DNA of 64,000 nt, taken from contig OY101123.1 of NCBI GenBank assembly GCA_956465555.1, positions 1,488,001-1,552,000 on the forward strand. The letters are read 5' to 3'. Position 1 is the first letter of the stretch; every line of letters starts with the position of its first letter. Shown in pieces: positions 51,779 to 63,579 of the stretch. Both the position numbers and the translations under genes were made by a program. The stretch comes from Nitzschia sp. pyKryTriq1. Lineage: Eukaryota; Bacillariophyta; Bacillariophyceae; Bacillariales; Bacillariaceae. The notes under the pieces were generated by a model that saw only the letters and a list, made by a program, of their open reading frames with translations, ran no database searches and was not told the origin of the DNA.

Positions 51779-53006
51779 CTTCGTAACCGCACTTCCACTA
51801 GAGCAGCCACCACCAGCAGCGCCCGTCTTATTGTGGTACTATTTCATCAAGAAAGCTGCTATTACTGGATGCATTCACTCGTCATGAATTACAGCAGTAG
51901 GGAGAGAGAGAGGGAGAGATCGGATATGGGTGATGTCGGGTGTTGTTGAGAGTAGAGAGTTGAAAAGCAACAAAAAAAAAATGAATGAATGAATGGATGA
52001 ACGAATGATCGTGTTCACACGACCGAGACGCGGGGAACGGGAAGAGCCGGCTACCGGTAGCCGGGAGCTCCGAATCATTATTTATTATTTCATCACCATC
52101 TCTTATTGTCCGAATTCCGAATGCTAGAATGATTACGGATTACGCACTTTTGGAGTGAATCGAGTTAGTCGCCCCAACTTGCATGTGAAAATGAATGGAT
52201 GAAGAATAATCATCGCGCGCTCGAGCTGTCAAGCAATGGGTGCGCGCTGGCCTGCTGCTCTCAGCTGCAGGATTCTTCAGCTCACACTTTTGTTATTCTG
52301 TTTCAGTTGTCAATCACTCATTGTTGGCGACTGACTCTTATGTGTTGCCTCTTGTTTCCACAACAGTCCATGTGACAAAAGTAAAAGTCAAAGGCTTTGC
52401 TAATCGACGCTTTCTAATATTGTGAGCTTTAGAAGTATTGTATTTTGTTTTCTTGCTTGTATACTATCATCACGTACTAGCGTTCCGACTGTAGAATTAT
52501 TTGTACCAATTTCAACACAAAATTAGTTTGGAAGCTTTCATCACTCACGTTGTATCTCCAAGGTGTCACTACTATCTACTACTCTGCTGACGTTGTCATC
52601 TTTGACAATTTCCTTGTCTTCATCATCAATTGCTGGCTGGTCAACAAAGTGATGAAGTTGTCAAGTCAGATCAAACAACAAGAACTTGAATAGAAATAAA
52701 CTTTACTTTAGCTCACAATTCGAAAAGGGATATACTGACGAGCATATTCTGGATTGTGCCTACTGTTCCTGATCAGACGGTAGTAGTAACAAATATATTA
52801 GTATATAAGTATGTGTGCGGAGATATTGAGTTGAGACACGTGACGAGTCACGAGTCCTGCTGGAACTTTAACATCACTCCTCCTTCGCAATGTGGTCATA
52901 CTACGACGGTAGCTAGTAGTAGTAGAGTAGAGACTACCGGTACATTATCTTTGATCTGTGCTCCGAAGCAATGTTTACCTGTGATAGTAGTAGAAGGTCA
53001 CCGACA
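51779..53006. other. Intergenic region
   Basis: Contains short microsatellites ((GAAT)n near 51980, GAGA near 51900), an AT-richer stretch (52240-52760) and CCGGTA elements at ~52055 and ~52937. No gene was supported; frames near 52240 use GTG as start. Confidence 0.5.
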
Positions 53007-54669
53007 ATGATGATGATTCCTCTCCTTTTAATTGCGAACCTTCTGGGATCTTCCGCCTTTTCAGTTACCAGCATCGGTGCTGGAATCCGTTCTTCTCGGA
53101 CGGAAAGCAGCAGCAGCAGCAGCGTTGCCCCTCTCTTTGCCAGCAAGGCAGCCAAAAGCAAAAAGAAAAAGTCCAAACCGCAACCACCTTCGGGAAGTGG
53201 TGGTGGTGGTGGTGGTGGTTTCGGAAAGTCGCTCGACGGTGATGATTCCTCCTCCTCATTGTCTACCAAAGTCGCCGATGACTATGCCGCATTTCCTGCT
53301 CTGGAGCAGCAAGTAGAAGATTCATTGATTCCTTCGCCGCTGGAATTATTCCAGGAGGCAGGACATTTGCCGGGGGAAGTTTACGATCGTCTCGACAAAA
53401 TTTATGGATTTCCGAATTTCAATTTTCAAAATTCCAAAAAAGGCGACGAAAGCGGTACGAGTAGTATTTCGTTTGATGATCTCATTTCGGTTTCACCGAC
53501 AACACCAATCGAATCAACCGCTTCCTCCTCTTCATCATCATCGTCGTCGTCGTCATCGCAACAAATGTCAGATATGGATTTTGCGAGTTTGTTGGCTTTG
53601 GCAACTGGAGACGACGAACCAGCCCCCATAAAATCTTCCAAGAAGCAGGTTGTTGTGAAGAATAGCAAAATGGAATCCATTGCGAGTCTACCGCAATTTT
53701 CGAAGTTTCGAGTATTGCACGTGGATCCATTGGTTCTCGCCATTGACGATTTTTTTACAGACGAAGAATGCGATCGATACGTGGGGTTGTCGTCGTCGTC
53801 GTCGAATCCTAGCAAAAAGGGCGACAATTCCTCGCCCTACGAAACACGATCCAAGACGGTAGGTAAGGACAAGAACGCAAAATCGCAGCGTACGAGTACT
53901 ACCTGGTTTCACCATTACAGAAATGTTCCAGAGTTAATGTCGAAAGCGTCTCGACTATTGGGTCTCGATGGTATCAATCAATGGGAAGAAGCTCAAACTG
54001 TCAGGTGAGAGTGATGATTGGCAATGCAATTGTCCATGGTGGTCACACAGAGTACACCATCTCAATCATGTTCTGGTGTTGTTGTACATGATACGCCTAT
54101 TCTTTGATCCTCCTCAGATATCGTCGCAACGAAAAATTCACGTGGCATTTGGACGCCCTCGCTCCTGGTGCGGAATCTTCTGCCAGCATAGGAGGGCAAC
54201 GAACTGCCACTTTGCTTGTGTATTTGACAGATCTAGGAGAATCTGACGGTGGAGCAACTATCTTTCGAGACTTGACGGAGGCAAACAGTGGTATGCTCAA
54301 AGTGTGAGTCAAATAATAATGAGGATGGAATCAACCCATCTTCTGTATCGATGAAGGAAATCTTGTTTATTGTATGATGACTTCTCTTACAGTCAGAGTT
54401 TTGTTGATTCTTTTGCCAGCCAACCCAAAAAGGGCTCGGCACTTTTGTTCTTTCCTGCAGCTGGTGGCATTCCGAATACTCCCTTTGATATACGAACACT
54501 TCATTGCGGCGAGGCGGTCGACGATTCCTCGACGCAAGACAAATGGATCTCCCAGCTGTGGTTGCGTGAGACCCCTTATACTCCATCAGCGCCTCCCGGC
54601 AACAAACACGACCTAGCGCGGAATGCAATCAACGAGTATTGTTTGAATAACAAAGCGCCGTCCAACTAA
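53007..54669 (+). CDS. Prolyl 4-hydroxylase-like 2OG/Fe(II) oxygenase
   Basis: Three exons: 53007-54004, 54118-54303 and 54393-54669; 486 residues. The ATG at 53007 gives MMMIPLLLIANLLGSSAFSV, a signal peptide with SAF at the cleavage region (plastid-type). An upstream ATG at 52971 would add 12 polar residues. Residues ~20-220 are low complexity (Ser, Gly and Lys runs). The catalytic half starts with VLAIDDFFTDEECDRYV; the iron ligands are in FTWHLDAL (H and D) and TLHCGEAV (H); the Lys in DKWISQLWLRE is the 2-oxoglutarate ligand. All three motifs need the spliced exons. Substrate unknown: family members hydroxylate proline in peptides or, in protists, Skp1-like proteins. Confidence 0.8.
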
Positions 54670-54831
54670 ATAGACTCGGTTGCGATGCTCTACTCTCTTG
54701 AGAGCAAGCGTCCCAGCTACTGTACGAATTAAGAAGGTGTTGCTTTATTCTAAAATTTATTTTACATTACAGTATTGTTCATCTTATTTCTATCATTTTC
54801 AAAATTGTGCGCGAGAACAAAAACACTTGAT

Positions 54832-56931
54832 TCACATGGACTGGGTCACAAGCGCACTCAACGAGGGTAGGGACAACACGTCACCATTGACAAGTCGGTT
54901 CGTCAAGGAGGCTGGCTTGCCGTTGTGAGTAATCATATCCTCCGCCGCTGCGGGAAGCTCGCAGTATCGAATGGCGTCCAACACCAACGATCCGGCAGGC
55001 AAGGCCACGACGGTTCCTTCGACATCCTTCTTGGATTGGTGCAAAAACACGAAGACATTTTCACGGGCAAGGTCGGACTGAGCTTCGGCCAAGGCTTCAA
55101 TGTACGGGGCCAATCGCTTGGTACGGGCACGGATGCGGTCCATTCGTAGTTGGCTCTCACTTTCATCGCCCAAGATCAAAGGCTCCACCGAGGGTTCGTC
55201 CTCTGTTGTTGCCGAATAGCCACCGTGTTGATCCCAGTGCCATTCCTGCAAGCTTCGGAGGTATGCATCGTTATGATGTCCAGGTACCCTACCAAAGTGC
55301 TCCTTGATGCTGACGGAGTAACGATGGATATCATTTGCGTCATCGTCTTCTTCGGATGCCTTGGTAGGCTTGCCTCGGGTTTTGTAGTCCCAGTGAGAAG
55401 CGACTCCAAACTCTGCAACCTTGTGCATTTCACCGGATCTAATTTGGATCTCCATGTTCCACTCTTCTCCGTGCCATTCAGTGCTTGCCGTGTAGTGCAA
55501 GGACTGGTAGCCGTTGAATTTTGGATTGGCAATGTAATCCTTGAAGCGAGGAGCTTCGGCATGAGGAGCCCAACGTTCCAAGCACAGCTTCTGCGCGTAG
55601 TAGCAGAGAGCTCGTTCTCTCGCTCGGGTCACTTCATCCGACTCGTATTCGTGCTCCTTCTTGGAGTTGAGGACGATACGCAAAGCAAGAGCATCAGGTA
55701 CTTGCAAAATGTGATCGAACCTGTTGCGAAGCATCTTCTTCCAGGTAGAGTAAGATTCCTTAACTCGGGCAGTGACGGTGAAGTCTTCAACACTGTGAGA
55801 GAAAACAGGATCGGTCTGCAAAAGTTCCGTCATTTCGGCCTGGACTTCGCTCAAAATATGTCCCATGCTCTCGCTAATATCCGGCTCATTGGTGATTCCT
55901 AAGCGGGCTTCTCTTCGCGCCAGGCGAAGACTGTCATCCGAGTCGCGTGTTTGGTGGAGCAACGCAGAGACAGTCTCATACTGCCGGCGGTACAAGATGC
56001 GAAAGGCAGCTTCTTCGAGTTCATTCTTGAGGCGATGCATGCCAAGACGAGAAGCGATAGGAGCATAGATTCGAAGGGCTTCTCGGCAGACGCGTCCCGT
56101 CTCCTTGGAAACCTTGACTTCATCGGCTTTCAGGATGCCTCGCAGGCGGTACAAGCAAGCGGCACCTCGAATTGCCAAAGCTCGCCAGTCCTTGGCCTCT
56201 GTCAAGAATAGATTGCGCAAGTTATCGGCTTCTTGCTCGTCGGGAGTGACGCGGTGAGAGTTGTTGGAATGAACCATGGAGGCAACCATCTCCAATCGCT
56301 TGAGGCGAGCCGCGTCTCGCTCAATAGCAAGTGCGTGTTTTCCAAAGGACCCCATGCCATGATGGGGCCGGTCCTCGTCCCAGGGACTGAGGTCTCGATG
56401 AGGCAAGGCGCAAGAAACTCGTCTCGCCGCAACGCAGTGCGAGTAGTGAAAGGCGGCAGCAATCAATGCATTGAGCCCCATTTCCATCGTTTCCACCATG
56501 ATATGGCAGAATTCCGCCGCTCCCGCCATGCGCTGAGCGTCGCCGTCCGCGGCTTCTTGGATAGCGTAGTTCAGCTTGAGAACCTCGCTTTCTGTGAAAA
56601 AGGAGCTGAGCATGGAAGACCGTAATCGTTCCATATTCTGGTGCACTAAATGTGCCTTTTCGAGGCGTAACCAAGCGGGTAGTCGATCAGCACCCGAGGA
56701 AGAGTCGTCATCCGAGCCACCACTGCTCCGTGTTTGAAAGTTAGTGTTGATCATCGGATTGTAAAAAGAGGGGAGTCTGTCGCTGTGGATGTTTTCGTCC
56801 ACAGTGAAGAATCGTTGGGTGGAGGCCTTACTGCTGGTAGCCACCGCACCGAAGCAGTCCGCAGGTGTTAAATTGTGGGCAGCCATCAAGGCTACCACAG
56901 TGAGTGTTCGCTTCAGACTTGGTCTCGTCAT
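54832..56931 (-). CDS. RSH: RelA/SpoT homolog (RSH), synthetase with degenerate HD domain
   Basis: A 699-residue intronless protein. MTRPSLKRTLTVVALMAAHN is a signal-peptide-like start, consistent with plastid delivery. The (p)ppGpp synthetase region (~370-520) has RVKESYSTWKKML, ALRIVLNSKKE, YIANPKFNGYQSLHYT and EIQIRSGEMHKVAEFGVASH, with the GYQSLH and EIQIR motifs intact. A TGS domain follows near the C-terminus (VFVFLHQSKKDVEGTVVALP, then AGSLVLDAIRYCELP). The N-terminal HD-type region (~150-300) is degenerate: the LHDVVED equivalent reads FHYSHCV, and DRLHNMRT reads AACLYRLRG, so pppGpp hydrolysis is unlikely. Plant RSH proteins tune plastid growth and transcription. The start is the ATG at 56931. 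Confidence 0.85.
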   Translation of the reverse strand: MTRPSLKRTLTVVALMAAHNLTPADCFGAVATSSKASTQRFFTVDENIHSDRLPSFYNPMINTNFQTRSSGGSDDDSSSGADRLPAWLRLEKAHLVHQNMERLRSSMLSSFFTESEVLKLNYAIQEAADGDAQRMAGAAEFCHIMVETMEMGLNALIAAAFHYSHCVAARRVSCALPHRDLSPWDEDRPHHGMGSFGKHALAIERDAARLKRLEMVASMVHSNNSHRVTPDEQEADNLRNLFLTEAKDWRALAIRGAACLYRLRGILKADEVKVSKETGRVCREALRIYAPIASRLGMHRLKNELEEAAFRILYRRQYETVSALLHQTRDSDDSLRLARREARLGITNEPDISESMGHILSEVQAEMTELLQTDPVFSHSVEDFTVTARVKESYSTWKKMLRNRFDHILQVPDALALRIVLNSKKEHEYESDEVTRARERALCYYAQKLCLERWAPHAEAPRFKDYIANPKFNGYQSLHYTASTEWHGEEWNMEIQIRSGEMHKVAEFGVASHWDYKTRGKPTKASEEDDDANDIHRYSVSIKEHFGRVPGHHNDAYLRSLQEWHWDQHGGYSATTEDEPSVEPLILGDESESQLRMDRIRARTKRLAPYIEALAEAQSDLARENVFVFLHQSKKDVEGTVVALPAGSLVLDAIRYCELPAAAEDMITHNGKPASLTNRLVNGDVLSLPSLSALVTQSM

Positions 56932-58980
56932 GGTTGTTTATATTGTGAATCTGGGGAGGAGAAATAAAATAAAAGGTGAGAAAAGGGGATTGTTCTACAG
57001 AATCCGATCGATCGGCACGAGAAAAAAGGCGAAAGAACAAATCCAAAAATGACCGGAGCAGCCAAGTGTGAAAGAAGAAGTATCCAACAAGTAATCATCG
57101 TACAAGCAACCGATGCAGCTTGGTCCTCGACACACCTTCTTTCCAAAGAATATTATTTGTGGAAATGACCGGAAGAAGAAAAACGGGGCGGCACCCGCGA
57201 AACAGTTTGATGGAAAGAACAATGACAACAATAGTGCTTTGACAGGGATGGGACTGGGCAGACTGGGCGTCGTCGCCGGAAGGAGGAAAAAAAGCTCTCT
57301 CGCTAGCTGCAGACAGCCAGAAGGCTAGCCAGCTGTCACCCGCGATAAGAAGTTCTTTCGCCCCACACGAGAGAGGCGCTGGCGAAGTTCTGTCCCCACC
57401 ATCCCCACCCCGACAGAACAAAATTGGGAAATTCTGGTTGCGCGGGCGCGCGGCTATCGTTTTCTGACACCGGACAGACGAACGACCAAGCCGACAACAA
57501 CAAGAACAAAGCCCGAGATTCTCAAACAGCAATCTGCGAAAGAACGATTGACAATGGGCGCTTGAAACCTAAACGATGAACCGATTTGACGACTGACTTA
57601 CGCAATAAATTAATTGTTGATCGACGTTATTGATTTCCAAAGTTATAGTCTGACGATGGGGGTTGCAGGGGCCCGCAATGACAGTCAACTTGGATGGTGT
57701 TTTTTTTTTGAAGAGAATGCGGCGTTTGAAATGAGACGGCGGGGGGCGGGCCTGTTTTGACGTGGTGTTCTCGTCTGATCAGCGAACATCCCACCATGAT
57801 CAACATCTGCGTGCTTCGCTGAAAGAACGAAAATAGTGCCAACGTCCAGTCGTGGGCTGGAGAAAACTGCCCACGAGCTCTTCGCGTCACCTTCGCGTGT
57901 TTGGCCCGTGGCAAGCGAGGGTGCACGAATGGATTGATGTCATTGGCATTCCGTGACAAATATGCCCACACATTGAAGATGCATGTTCTGCATCCAATGA
58001 CGACGTCAGATATGACTTTTGCGAGAAATTCTAAAATTCCGATGATGCATCGGAAAGAGGCGAACCCATTTAATCCAATCAAAACATTGTCAATCAGAGA
58101 TGTCAAGAAGGCGAATGGGTCACCCTTGCGAACGAACGAACGAACGAATGATGATGATGATGATTCATTCGACCGTTGCGACTGCAGATTATTCAAGAAG
58201 ATGTCACATGCAGTTCTCCGGGAAGGCATCTCACTTTATTATTTGATGATGACACTTCCTTGACACCAGCTCTCGAAAATGCGTTCATAAACAACGAAAA
58301 AATGAGCCAATCGGAGATTGATTCAACATTATTACGTAGTGCCTTCTTCGCATGGGTCGGAACATCATCTGTGTAGTACTTGTACTGTACAGGTATACCG
58401 GTCTGGAACTACTGTACTACCCGGCGGAGTAGGGACCCCCCCCCTCTATACTTGTACACTCCAGGTAAAAAGAAGTTGCCGTTGTTCTGTTGGCGATGTC
58501 CGAGAATGCGGCAATGAAATTGTACGAGTAGTAGTCAAGAGCGATGAATGCCATCACGTATTTCTTCGCCCCATGATTCATGATGAGCCGATGATGATTC
58601 TACTAGCTACTCTCTTTAGAAGTCATACCCAATAAGCTAAGCTAAGCTCTACTCAGCTGATCTTTCGATTGCCTGTACCCTACCGGTACGGTAGTCTACT
58701 GTATACTGCTGGCTCTACTTTTACAAGAGCAGTGGGAGATAGTTCAAGACTAGATAGTAGTAGCTGTTACCAGTACGAGTACCGGTAGATTCAATTTAAG
58801 GAACTTTCTTGAGGACCATTTCTCCTGGTTGCTGATGCCTGATGTATAGTATTCCGTGCCAGATAATCGAGATCTCTTGAAATCGCGAAGAACCTTCATA
58901 ATTTTAACTAAGTCCTTTTGGTTATATATCGAACCAACAGCTCCTGTCTTCCATGTTCCTGAACAATGGTAGTACATGGG
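56932..58980. other. Intergenic region, 2 kb
   Basis: No gene is convincing. A 200-codon minus-strand frame (57627-58229) overlaps plus-strand frames, is partly low complexity ((GAT)n at 58148-58163) and has no domain. GTAC/CCGGTA elements lie at ~58370-58450 and ~58675-58790. Confidence 0.5.
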
Positions 58981-60354
58981 TTATTTGAGAATTCCACACA
59001 TATCGCACTCTTCCAAGTCCGGACGATTGAGAAAAGTGCAGCTAGAGCATGTCCATTCCGCGGGAGCCGCCCGGCGTCGACTTCGTTTGGTAGCACTCGC
59101 TGGCGCCGGGGAATGGTCCGCCGTTTTAGTACCTAACTTGCCCTTCTTTTTCGGCTTGGCTCCTTCCCAATCCGAATCATCCTCTTCGCTGCTGTCTCCA
59201 TCTTCGTTCATAATCCCTTCAAGCTCTGATGATTCTGACGACGACGAATCGTCATCGCTTTCTCCCGACCTCTTCTTTTTCTGCTTGTTGTTGGACTTTC
59301 CGGTTGTTGTTTTGGCTTTCTTGGTTGGTGGCTTGCCTTCCGCAATAAAATCATCCGAGACCCGACGTTTTTTGGCCTCTTTGACGGCCTCTTTGAGCTC
59401 AGATTCCTTCTTTTCATCTGCGGCTTGGCACTTTTCCCACTGTTTGACGAGCTTTTTATAATCGCGCGATGCTACCTTTTTGTCTTGCAAAGCCGCATCC
59501 GCTTGAGATTGCAGGTCCTTGCAGACTTGTTGGGCGTCTTCGAGTTGATGTTGCAAGAGCTTCACGTGTTTTTGGGCCCGCTTCAAGGCATCCTGCTGCG
59601 ACTTGCAGGTAGATTCGGTATACTGGACGAGTTTCCGAACCAGCGATAGGCTAGTTTCCGAAGTTTGCTCCAAGATACCGAGTCGGCGAATCTTCGTCTT
59701 CTTTGCATGAGCGGGTGCACCAGGCGTGGGAGTAGCGGCCGGAATCATCATCCCCACCGTGATCGCACTACCGGTCGTATTTGTCAGCGCGGGACCCTTG
59801 TGGCAGGGGGTAATCGTATTGGATCCTGCAACAATTTTTCTGGTACTACTGGACGTAGTAGAAGCTTTCTTGGTCTTGGGAGTCGCTGATTTCTTGTTGT
59901 CACTATATGCCTTCTTGGTACTGGTGCTGGTGCGGGTGTTGGTTCTATTCTTGGGAACCATCTCCTTGGAAGCTGGCTGCAAGGTCTCTTCTTCCTGGTT
60001 TTCTTCTTCTCCTCCCTCCTTAGATGTTGATGGTGTATTATCCATATCAGTTTTGGGGGTCTCCGGAGCAACGAGTGAAGTGCTAGCGGCAGCAGCACTC
60101 GTATCGGTTGTCACCGGTGGAGCAGCCGCAGGAGACCTCACGGCGGTCGCCCGTTGTGTCGGAGAGGGTAGTGTTGGTGAAGGGTCCTCATCGCCCACTT
60201 CAGGAGGACTCGAAAAGAGCGCCTCCTCGTCCGAGGAGGAATCGTCCTCGTCATCATCATCATCAAGGATTGCTGGTCGTCGAGCCCTGGGAACACCTCT
60301 TGCGGCCGCTGTCGCGCTCTCCAATAGCTTGAGTGGTTGCAAGCCGCGGAGCAT
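58981..60354 (-). CDS. RanBP2-type zinc-finger protein with coiled coil
   Basis: A 457-residue intronless protein. The N-terminal half is low complexity (DDDDDEDDSSSDEE, then Pro/Thr/Lys runs such as TKKASTTSSSTRKI). Residues ~220-325 form a predicted coiled coil (SLVRKLVQYTESTCKSQQDA, LKRAQKHVKLLQHQLEDAQQ). KKRRVSDDF and KPPTKKAKTTTG, then KQKKKRSGE are nuclear-localisation-like. The C-terminus carries EWTCSSCTFLNRPDLEECDM, then CGILK, matching the RanBP2-type finger (W-x-C-x2-C, N, C-x2-C), which binds ubiquitin or RNA in other proteins. Role unknown; a nuclear scaffold or ubiquitin reader is plausible. The start is the ATG at 60354. Confidence 0.75.
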   Translation of the reverse strand: MLRGLQPLKLLESATAAARGVPRARRPAILDDDDDEDDSSSDEEALFSSPPEVGDEDPSPTLPSPTQRATAVRSPAAAPPVTTDTSAAAASTSLVAPETPKTDMDNTPSTSKEGGEEENQEEETLQPASKEMVPKNRTNTRTSTSTKKAYSDNKKSATPKTKKASTTSSSTRKIVAGSNTITPCHKGPALTNTTGSAITVGMMIPAATPTPGAPAHAKKTKIRRLGILEQTSETSLSLVRKLVQYTESTCKSQQDALKRAQKHVKLLQHQLEDAQQVCKDLQSQADAALQDKKVASRDYKKLVKQWEKCQAADEKKESELKEAVKEAKKRRVSDDFIAEGKPPTKKAKTTTGKSNNKQKKKRSGESDDDSSSSESSELEGIMNEDGDSSEEDDSDWEGAKPKKKGKLGTKTADHSPAPASATKRSRRRAAPAEWTCSSCTFLNRPDLEECDMCGILK

Positions 60355-60899
60355 GGTGGTGGATGTGGATGTAATGATGTGTGGATGAGATGAATAACAA
60401 ATCTGGTGATTTCAAAAGTGCGCCGCCAGAGACGAGCGATGGTGGCAGTTGTGTTTACTGTACATGTACGCCGTTCTCGCTCTTCGATGTTTGTGTGTTG
60501 TGTGTTGTTGTTGGTCGGTGGAGTTTTGTGGGTGGAGAGTGGAGCGAGAGGCCGCGGCCGATGGCGCTGATGATCTATCTGGTCGTCATTGGAGTGAGCT
60601 TCTCCGCCGCGCGTGCACGGGAACCGTTGCACCAAAACTTGCTTCCGCGCCAAAAATTTCAACGACTACTCCGACTGCGAAAATAATTGATGCTGTACGG
60701 TACGTGGTACACTAAAAAACTACTACAAGTACTTGTACAAGTACTTTACGAGTACCGGTACACGCCACTCTCTACAAAATTCTCTATGGGAATATCTCTA
60801 CTCACTCTACTAGCGAGAGTAGATCTATAGCAGACAGTGGTCTACAGCCACCTGATCCTATTGGGGATGCATGGATATTTCAAAATTGTTTGATGAAGA
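60355..60899. other. Intergenic region
   Basis: Includes TACAAGTACTTGTACAAGTACT-type palindromes at ~60700-60765 (GTACGTGGTACAC, GAGTACCGGTACACG). Small frames here overlap each other; no gene was supported. Confidence 0.5.
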
Positions 60900-62601
60900 T
60901 CATGGTCCCTTTTGGCCAACTTTATTTGCGATGGATTCCGATCGAGATTGGGCCATTTCGGCATATTTGTTCCAATCACTGAAGTAAGAAACGAACCGAA
61001 TAATCGAGCGTGGGGCGTGTCAGTGGCATGATATGTCATCAACTTCGAACATTGCAACCTCCTTGTACGTACCTCCGGAAAGTAATGATACCGTATAACA
61101 CGCACAAGAACGCATATCCAATTGCCATACCACAGTACAATCCCGCCAAATCCGCTCTCCAATACCGTGTCATCAAGATCACTGCAGGCACCTGTCCGCC
61201 CCAGCTGGCCACAAATCCCATCCAAAATATTTCTCTTGTCCGTCCCATCGCATATGGGACGCGCTCAATTGCCACTGCGAGATTCATAAATACCAAAGTT
61301 AATGTAAAGGGAAGGCTCGCCTCGGCAAACATGTCCAAAAAGACCACATCCTCAGTAAAAATACGGGCGACCAATCGACTCTGAAACAAAATTATTGCAC
61401 CCAAGATGATCAAAATCGATGCAGACATGCCTATGCCAACCATACCCGCCTGACGGGCTCCAGCGGGGTTCATCTTTCCTAATCGAAGGGACACGTTGAT
61501 CGAAGAGGCACCCGCCAGTGATCCGACCACAATCAAAGCAATCCACATGATTCTTCATCACGTGGGGAGACATGTTATAGACCAAGTCGAGTAGTGAGTA
61601 ATGGTGTATTCGGGCAGGAAGGTACACGCGATTTCCAGTCGGTGGCCGGGCAGTTGCCAAAAAAGCACGGACCTGTAGCTTGTGTTGAAGACAGCAACTT
61701 CTTCTTCCCCTAACTTGGCAGCAACCACTCCAATAACTGCGACGCGCCAAAAGTCGGAAGCACTTGAAAGGGCCGCAGGGAAGTACAGCTCACAAAACGT
61801 CTTGATCCGCTCCCAAGTAATCTCCTTGGCATCCCACCCGCCCCAGGCTGGCGCATGCAGCTGCTGAAAGTGAACATAGACAATTAACATCGTGGCGAAA
61901 GATATGTAGGTGACACAGGTTGTCACAATCGGACACGCCGCAAACTGATATCCACGAAAGCCGGGGATGGGCCATCCCAAGACAAAGATTAGGCCAAATA
62001 CAAGATTCATCACCAAACCCATAGAAGAACTGGTCACTTCTGGACGCATGATTCGTTGCGCCGAAAAGAATTGCGAGAGTTGTCCAAAGCCAAAGATACC
62101 TGGAACAGCAAAACTCAAAACACGAGCATAGTATGCTGCCATCTCGCTAATCTCCTCATCGCTTCCAAATGCCAGCCATACTTGTTCAGTGAAGAACCAA
62201 GCTATAATGACGACGGTGGACATACATCCCAGAACGACATACGAAACCTGCAGGTAGATACCTGCCAACTTGGGATTCCCTGCACCCACGGCTCCTCCTA
62301 CTAGTACACCCAAAATTCTACCGTTCAGCAAGACTTGGGTGCACATGGTCCAAAGATCGGAAAGAGCAGATGCCGACAATGCCTCTCGACTGACGTGCCC
62401 CAGCAATGCTGTGTCGGTCGTTTTCATACCCACAAATGAGAGTCGGGAAATAAAAATAGGAACGCCCAGAAGGAGGATGTCCCAGGCATCGGCTACGATA
62501 CTGGGTGTTTCGAGATCAGGTATCTGCACCGGATCTTCCTCATCGGCCGCCAACTTGGGAACAAGAGGTTGCTTCTCACCCATTGCCTTGTCGCTGCCCA
62601 T
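60900..62601 (-). CDS. MATE-family multidrug/toxin extrusion transporter
   Basis: Three exons: 61673-62601, 61073-61552 and 60900-60978; 495 residues. Donors are GTCCGT (unusual) and GTACGT; acceptors GAAG and TTCAG. The ATG at 62601 follows a GTG that also opens the frame. The N-terminus is acidic (DEEDPVQIPDLETPSIV), then ~12 TM helices: DAWDILLLGVPIFISRLSFV, VLLNGRILGVLVGGAVGAGN and AVFNTSYRIMWIALIVVGSL, where the first junction falls between TSYR and IMW. The tail SDWNKYAEMAQSRSESIANK is typical for the family. MATE transporters use H+ or Na+ gradients to export organic cations or flavonoids; the substrate is unknown. The second intron junction also restores frame exactly. Confidence 0.85.
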
Positions 62602-63579
62602 CTTGAGCTCGGGTGGAGTGAGTCGTCGCACTTTTTTAGATCGATTGCATGCACCGAGAAGAAGCCGGCCGTGATCTAGTCGTCACGTCTTCTAATCAAA
62701 AAGCAAGTGGAGTCTCTACTAGAGATTCTGGTACCAGGTACCAGGTAGTGCTGAGACAAGAATTGACGCCATTGTCATCCGTTCACGAGTTTTTTTATTT
62801 TCCTCCGCTTTGATGGCGGGCCGCCGGCGCACGCAGTCGATCTCTTCGAACGCTACGAGTGTGCGTGACTGCGCTGCGTGTTTGGCGCGCTTCCTTTGTT
62901 ACTGTCCGTACAGGGTACCAGGTACCCGGTACAGTTCCAGGTTCGTACCGGTACTGTATCGGCTGGTCTATTATCAACTAGTAGAGTAAAGTGCGAATGA
63001 ACTGAGCTGTGTCATAGCTCTATTCCTGCTGCTACCAGTGTCATCCGTTCTCGCTCTTCTACTTTTAAGGTAAAAAGTCTAGAAGATGCCTCGCGCAATA
63101 GGTTTCGCACTCTCGCAATACTCTCGTGTCTATTACTACTGAACTACGACCAAATCGAAACCTGCCAGTGGTCGTCGAGAAACGAGTTTGTTTATTGAGT
63201 AGAGTGAGGAAGCAGTTTGTGGTGATTGCTACAAGTCCCAGCGTCAGTGGATTCGTGAGTATACCAGTATATCTATCCTTCGGTCGTCCGACGTCAGAAA
63301 TAAATGGGCCCATCGAAGAATCTTCTCATGAAAATTCAAGACTAAAAAGCGAGAACGCCAAAAGCCCAAAATTCCAAATATTCTCGCAGTGATTTCAGAT
63401 TTTCATGAACCGAGGGTGACACAGGAACAATGTTTTTGAGATTTTCGATCATTCAACGGCAGTATTGGTGCATATTGTATGTATCGCCAAGAAGCACAAC
63501 TTTTCTTGTGTTCTCAACAAAAATTGGTAGATCCTTCCCATCACGAACCACAACGCCCATACAACAACAAACAAGCCTC
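62602..63579. other. Intergenic region with palindromes
   Basis: CCAGGTACCAGGTA at 62730-62745 and a cluster at 62908-62956 (GGTACCAGGTACCCGGTAC, CGTACCGGTACTG). A plus frame at 63126 opens with GTG and is not counted. The last 150 bp leads into the next gene. Confidence 0.5.

Noticed and set aside
57627-58229. Minus-strand frame of 200 codons
   Set aside because: Overlaps plus-strand frames, contains microsatellite-derived residues, no domain.
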